Assembly: GCA_016927185.1 (NCBI GenBank)
Contig: JAFGND010000022.1
Span: forward strand, 1-5,398
Length of the DNA: 5,398 nt
DNA from: Candidatus Coatesiibacteriota bacterium
Lineage (GTDB): Bacteria; JAFGND01
Reading direction: 5' to 3'
The position numbers and the translations under genes were made by a program. The notes below the pieces were generated by a model. That model saw only the letters and a program-made list of their open reading frames with translations, was not told the DNA's origin and did no database searches. Below are positions 4,400-5,398 of the stretch, piece after piece; position 1 is the stretch's first letter; each line of letters begins with the position of its first letter.

Positions 4400-5398
4400 T
4401 ACTTTTTTCCTTCTGCTTTTTCTTTCAACAAAATTGCATCAGGCTTCTCTAGTTGATTATAAATCAGTCTGATATCTGGTCTTTTTCTTTCTGCAAGTGA
4501 ATATTTTTCCTTTATCTGCCTGATTCTAGTTATTGATTCATCAAGTCTTTCATGAGATATTTTTTCAGTCTTTATAGCATTGTATAGTGCATTATAGGAT
4601 CTTTCCCAGTAATCATCGCCTTCGCAAATCAATAGAATATCTACTCCTGCATTAAAGGCTTTTACAATTGCATCTTCAAAGGAATAGTACTTCATCAAAG
4701 CATTCATGAGTATGTCATCAGTTATTATAAGCCCTTTGTAACCCCATTTCTTTCTCAAGATATTTGTAACGAATTCCTTTGATAATGATGCAGGAAGACT
4801 GTCTATTGTTTCTACTAATAAATGACCAATCATTAAACAATCAATTTTATCTTCTTTGATTAATTCTCTGAAAGGCATTAAATCTGTTTTTTTTAACTGA
4901 TCCAGATTCCTTTTTATCCTGGGTAAATCTTTATGAGAATCAGTTGATGTACTTCCATGCCCAGGAAAGTGTTTGGGAACAGCTATCAGTTTCTTTTCTA
5001 AATGTCCTTCAATAAATTTCCTTCCATAACTTAGTACCACATCTGGATCAGAACTATAACTTCTACTCTCTATTACTTTGTTTTTCTTATTCGTATATAC
5101 ATCCAAGACAGGTGCGAAATTCATGTTAATGCCAAGTGATAAAAGCTCATGAGCCATGAATCTTGAACAATCCTTTATTTCGAATAAATCTAATTCCCTG
5201 CTTATCTGCTTCGCAGAAGGAAAATGGGTTATGCTATTCGAAAATCGATGAACTCTCCCCCCTTCATGATCAATTGCAATAAAAGGTGGAATATTATTAT
5301 TTGCTTCTTCTGATAGATTTCTTAAGGAAGTTGTTAAATTGACGATTTGTTCAGGATTGCTAAGATCCTTTGAAAATAAAACAAAATTCCCAATATGG
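4399..5398 (-). CDS. nagZ: Glycoside hydrolase family 3 beta-N-acetylhexosaminidase (NagZ type), 5' end outside the window
   Basis: Removes N-acetylglucosamine from the non-reducing end of muropeptides during peptidoglycan recycling. The frame is open from the window edge to TAA at 4401-4399 (332 visible residues), so the ATG at 5157 is internal. Conserved sequence lies upstream of it: F-V-L-F-S-K and I-A-I-D-H-E-G-G-R-V-H-R-F. Downstream follow N-F-A-P-V-L-D-V, S-R-S-Y, K-H-F-P-G-H-G-S-T with D-S-H (the Asp-His acid/base pair of NagZ enzymes), P-A-S-L-S, and G-L-I-I-T-D-D-I-L-M, whose first Asp is the expected nucleophile. The DSH loop separates it from other GH3 glucosidases. The TIM barrel is followed by only a short charged tail, so it is the single-domain form. 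About 30-50 N-terminal residues are missing, so I cannot tell whether it has a signal peptide. It leads the visible operon and overlaps thiS by 1 nt. Confidence 0.9.
   Translation of the reverse strand, partial: HIGNFVLFSKDLSNPEQIVNLTTSLRNLSEEANNNIPPFIAIDHEGGRVHRFSNSITHFPSAKQISRELDLFEIKDCSRFMAHELLSLGINMNFAPVLDVYTNKKNKVIESRSYSSDPDVVLSYGRKFIEGHLEKKLIAVPKHFPGHGSTSTDSHKDLPRIKRNLDQLKKTDLMPFRELIKEDKIDCLMIGHLLVETIDSLPASLSKEFVTNILRKKWGYKGLIITDDILMNALMKYYSFEDAIVKAFNAGVDILLICEGDDYWERSYNALYNAIKTEKISHERLDESITRIRQIKEKYSLAERKRPDIRLIYNQLEKPDAILLKEKAEGKK

Noticed and set aside
4218-4472. Open plus-strand frame opposite thiS and the nagZ end
   Set aside because: Hydrophobic Phe/Ile/Leu-rich antisense shadow of AT-rich coding sequence.
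4399-5157. nagZ starting at the ATG at 5157
   Set aside because: The same frame continues to the window edge and encodes the conserved I-D-H-E-G-G-R-V block, so this ATG is internal.
1-5398. CRISPR arrays, tRNA or rRNA genes, insertion sequences, TPP riboswitch
   Set aside because: I saw no regularly spaced repeats, no tRNA-like or rRNA sequence, no transposase or terminal repeats. Every region is coding apart from two gaps of under 40 nt; the operon leader that could hold a riboswitch lies outside.

Overview
This window comes from a low-GC bacterial chromosome (about one third G+C by eye). TrmD, NagZ and ThiS/ThiE mark a walled bacterium. TAA, TAG and TGA all act as stops, so the standard bacterial code applies. 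I cannot assign the phylum. A radical-SAM peptide locus and a secreted Kelch protein with a short T-W-G-E-I-K tail would fit an uncultivated anaerobic lineage, but that is only an inference.

Left half, plus strand (1-1850). The window opens in the C-terminus of a radical SAM peptide maturase with a SPASM-type Cys cluster. A 66-residue Cys-rich peptide overlaps it by 35 nt and starts behind a near-perfect Shine-Dalgarno site. It has six Cys in two copies of C-x8-C-x5-C and looks like a RiPP precursor of the sactipeptide or ranthipeptide kind. One base after it comes a 119-residue S24/S26 signal-peptidase-like protein whose usual nucleophilic Ser is Cys, with His and Asp still in place. It may be the leader peptidase of the locus. 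Next, behind a probable promoter of its own, is a 356-residue secreted Kelch-type beta-propeller protein.

Middle (1851-1880). A strong hairpin with T tracts on both sides separates the two converging transcription units and can terminate both.

Right half, minus strand (5398 down to 1881). A very tight operon reads nagZ (5' end outside the window), thiS, thiE, rfbB, trmD. Junctions are 1-nt overlaps, direct abutment or 9 nt, so the genes are almost certainly co-transcribed and partly translationally coupled. The functions are mixed: cell-wall muropeptide recycling, thiamine synthesis, dTDP-sugar synthesis and tRNA m1G37 methylation. Two points stand out. The thiE start is a TTG whose ribosome site is built from the codons for the functional Gly-Gly tail of ThiS. 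TrmD carries Arg where the family has the conserved Glu of the GRYEGID motif.

The most promising novelty is the RiPP cassette at 1-741: an unusual duplicated Cys spacing plus a Cys-for-Ser peptidase. Its family identity cannot be settled without searches.
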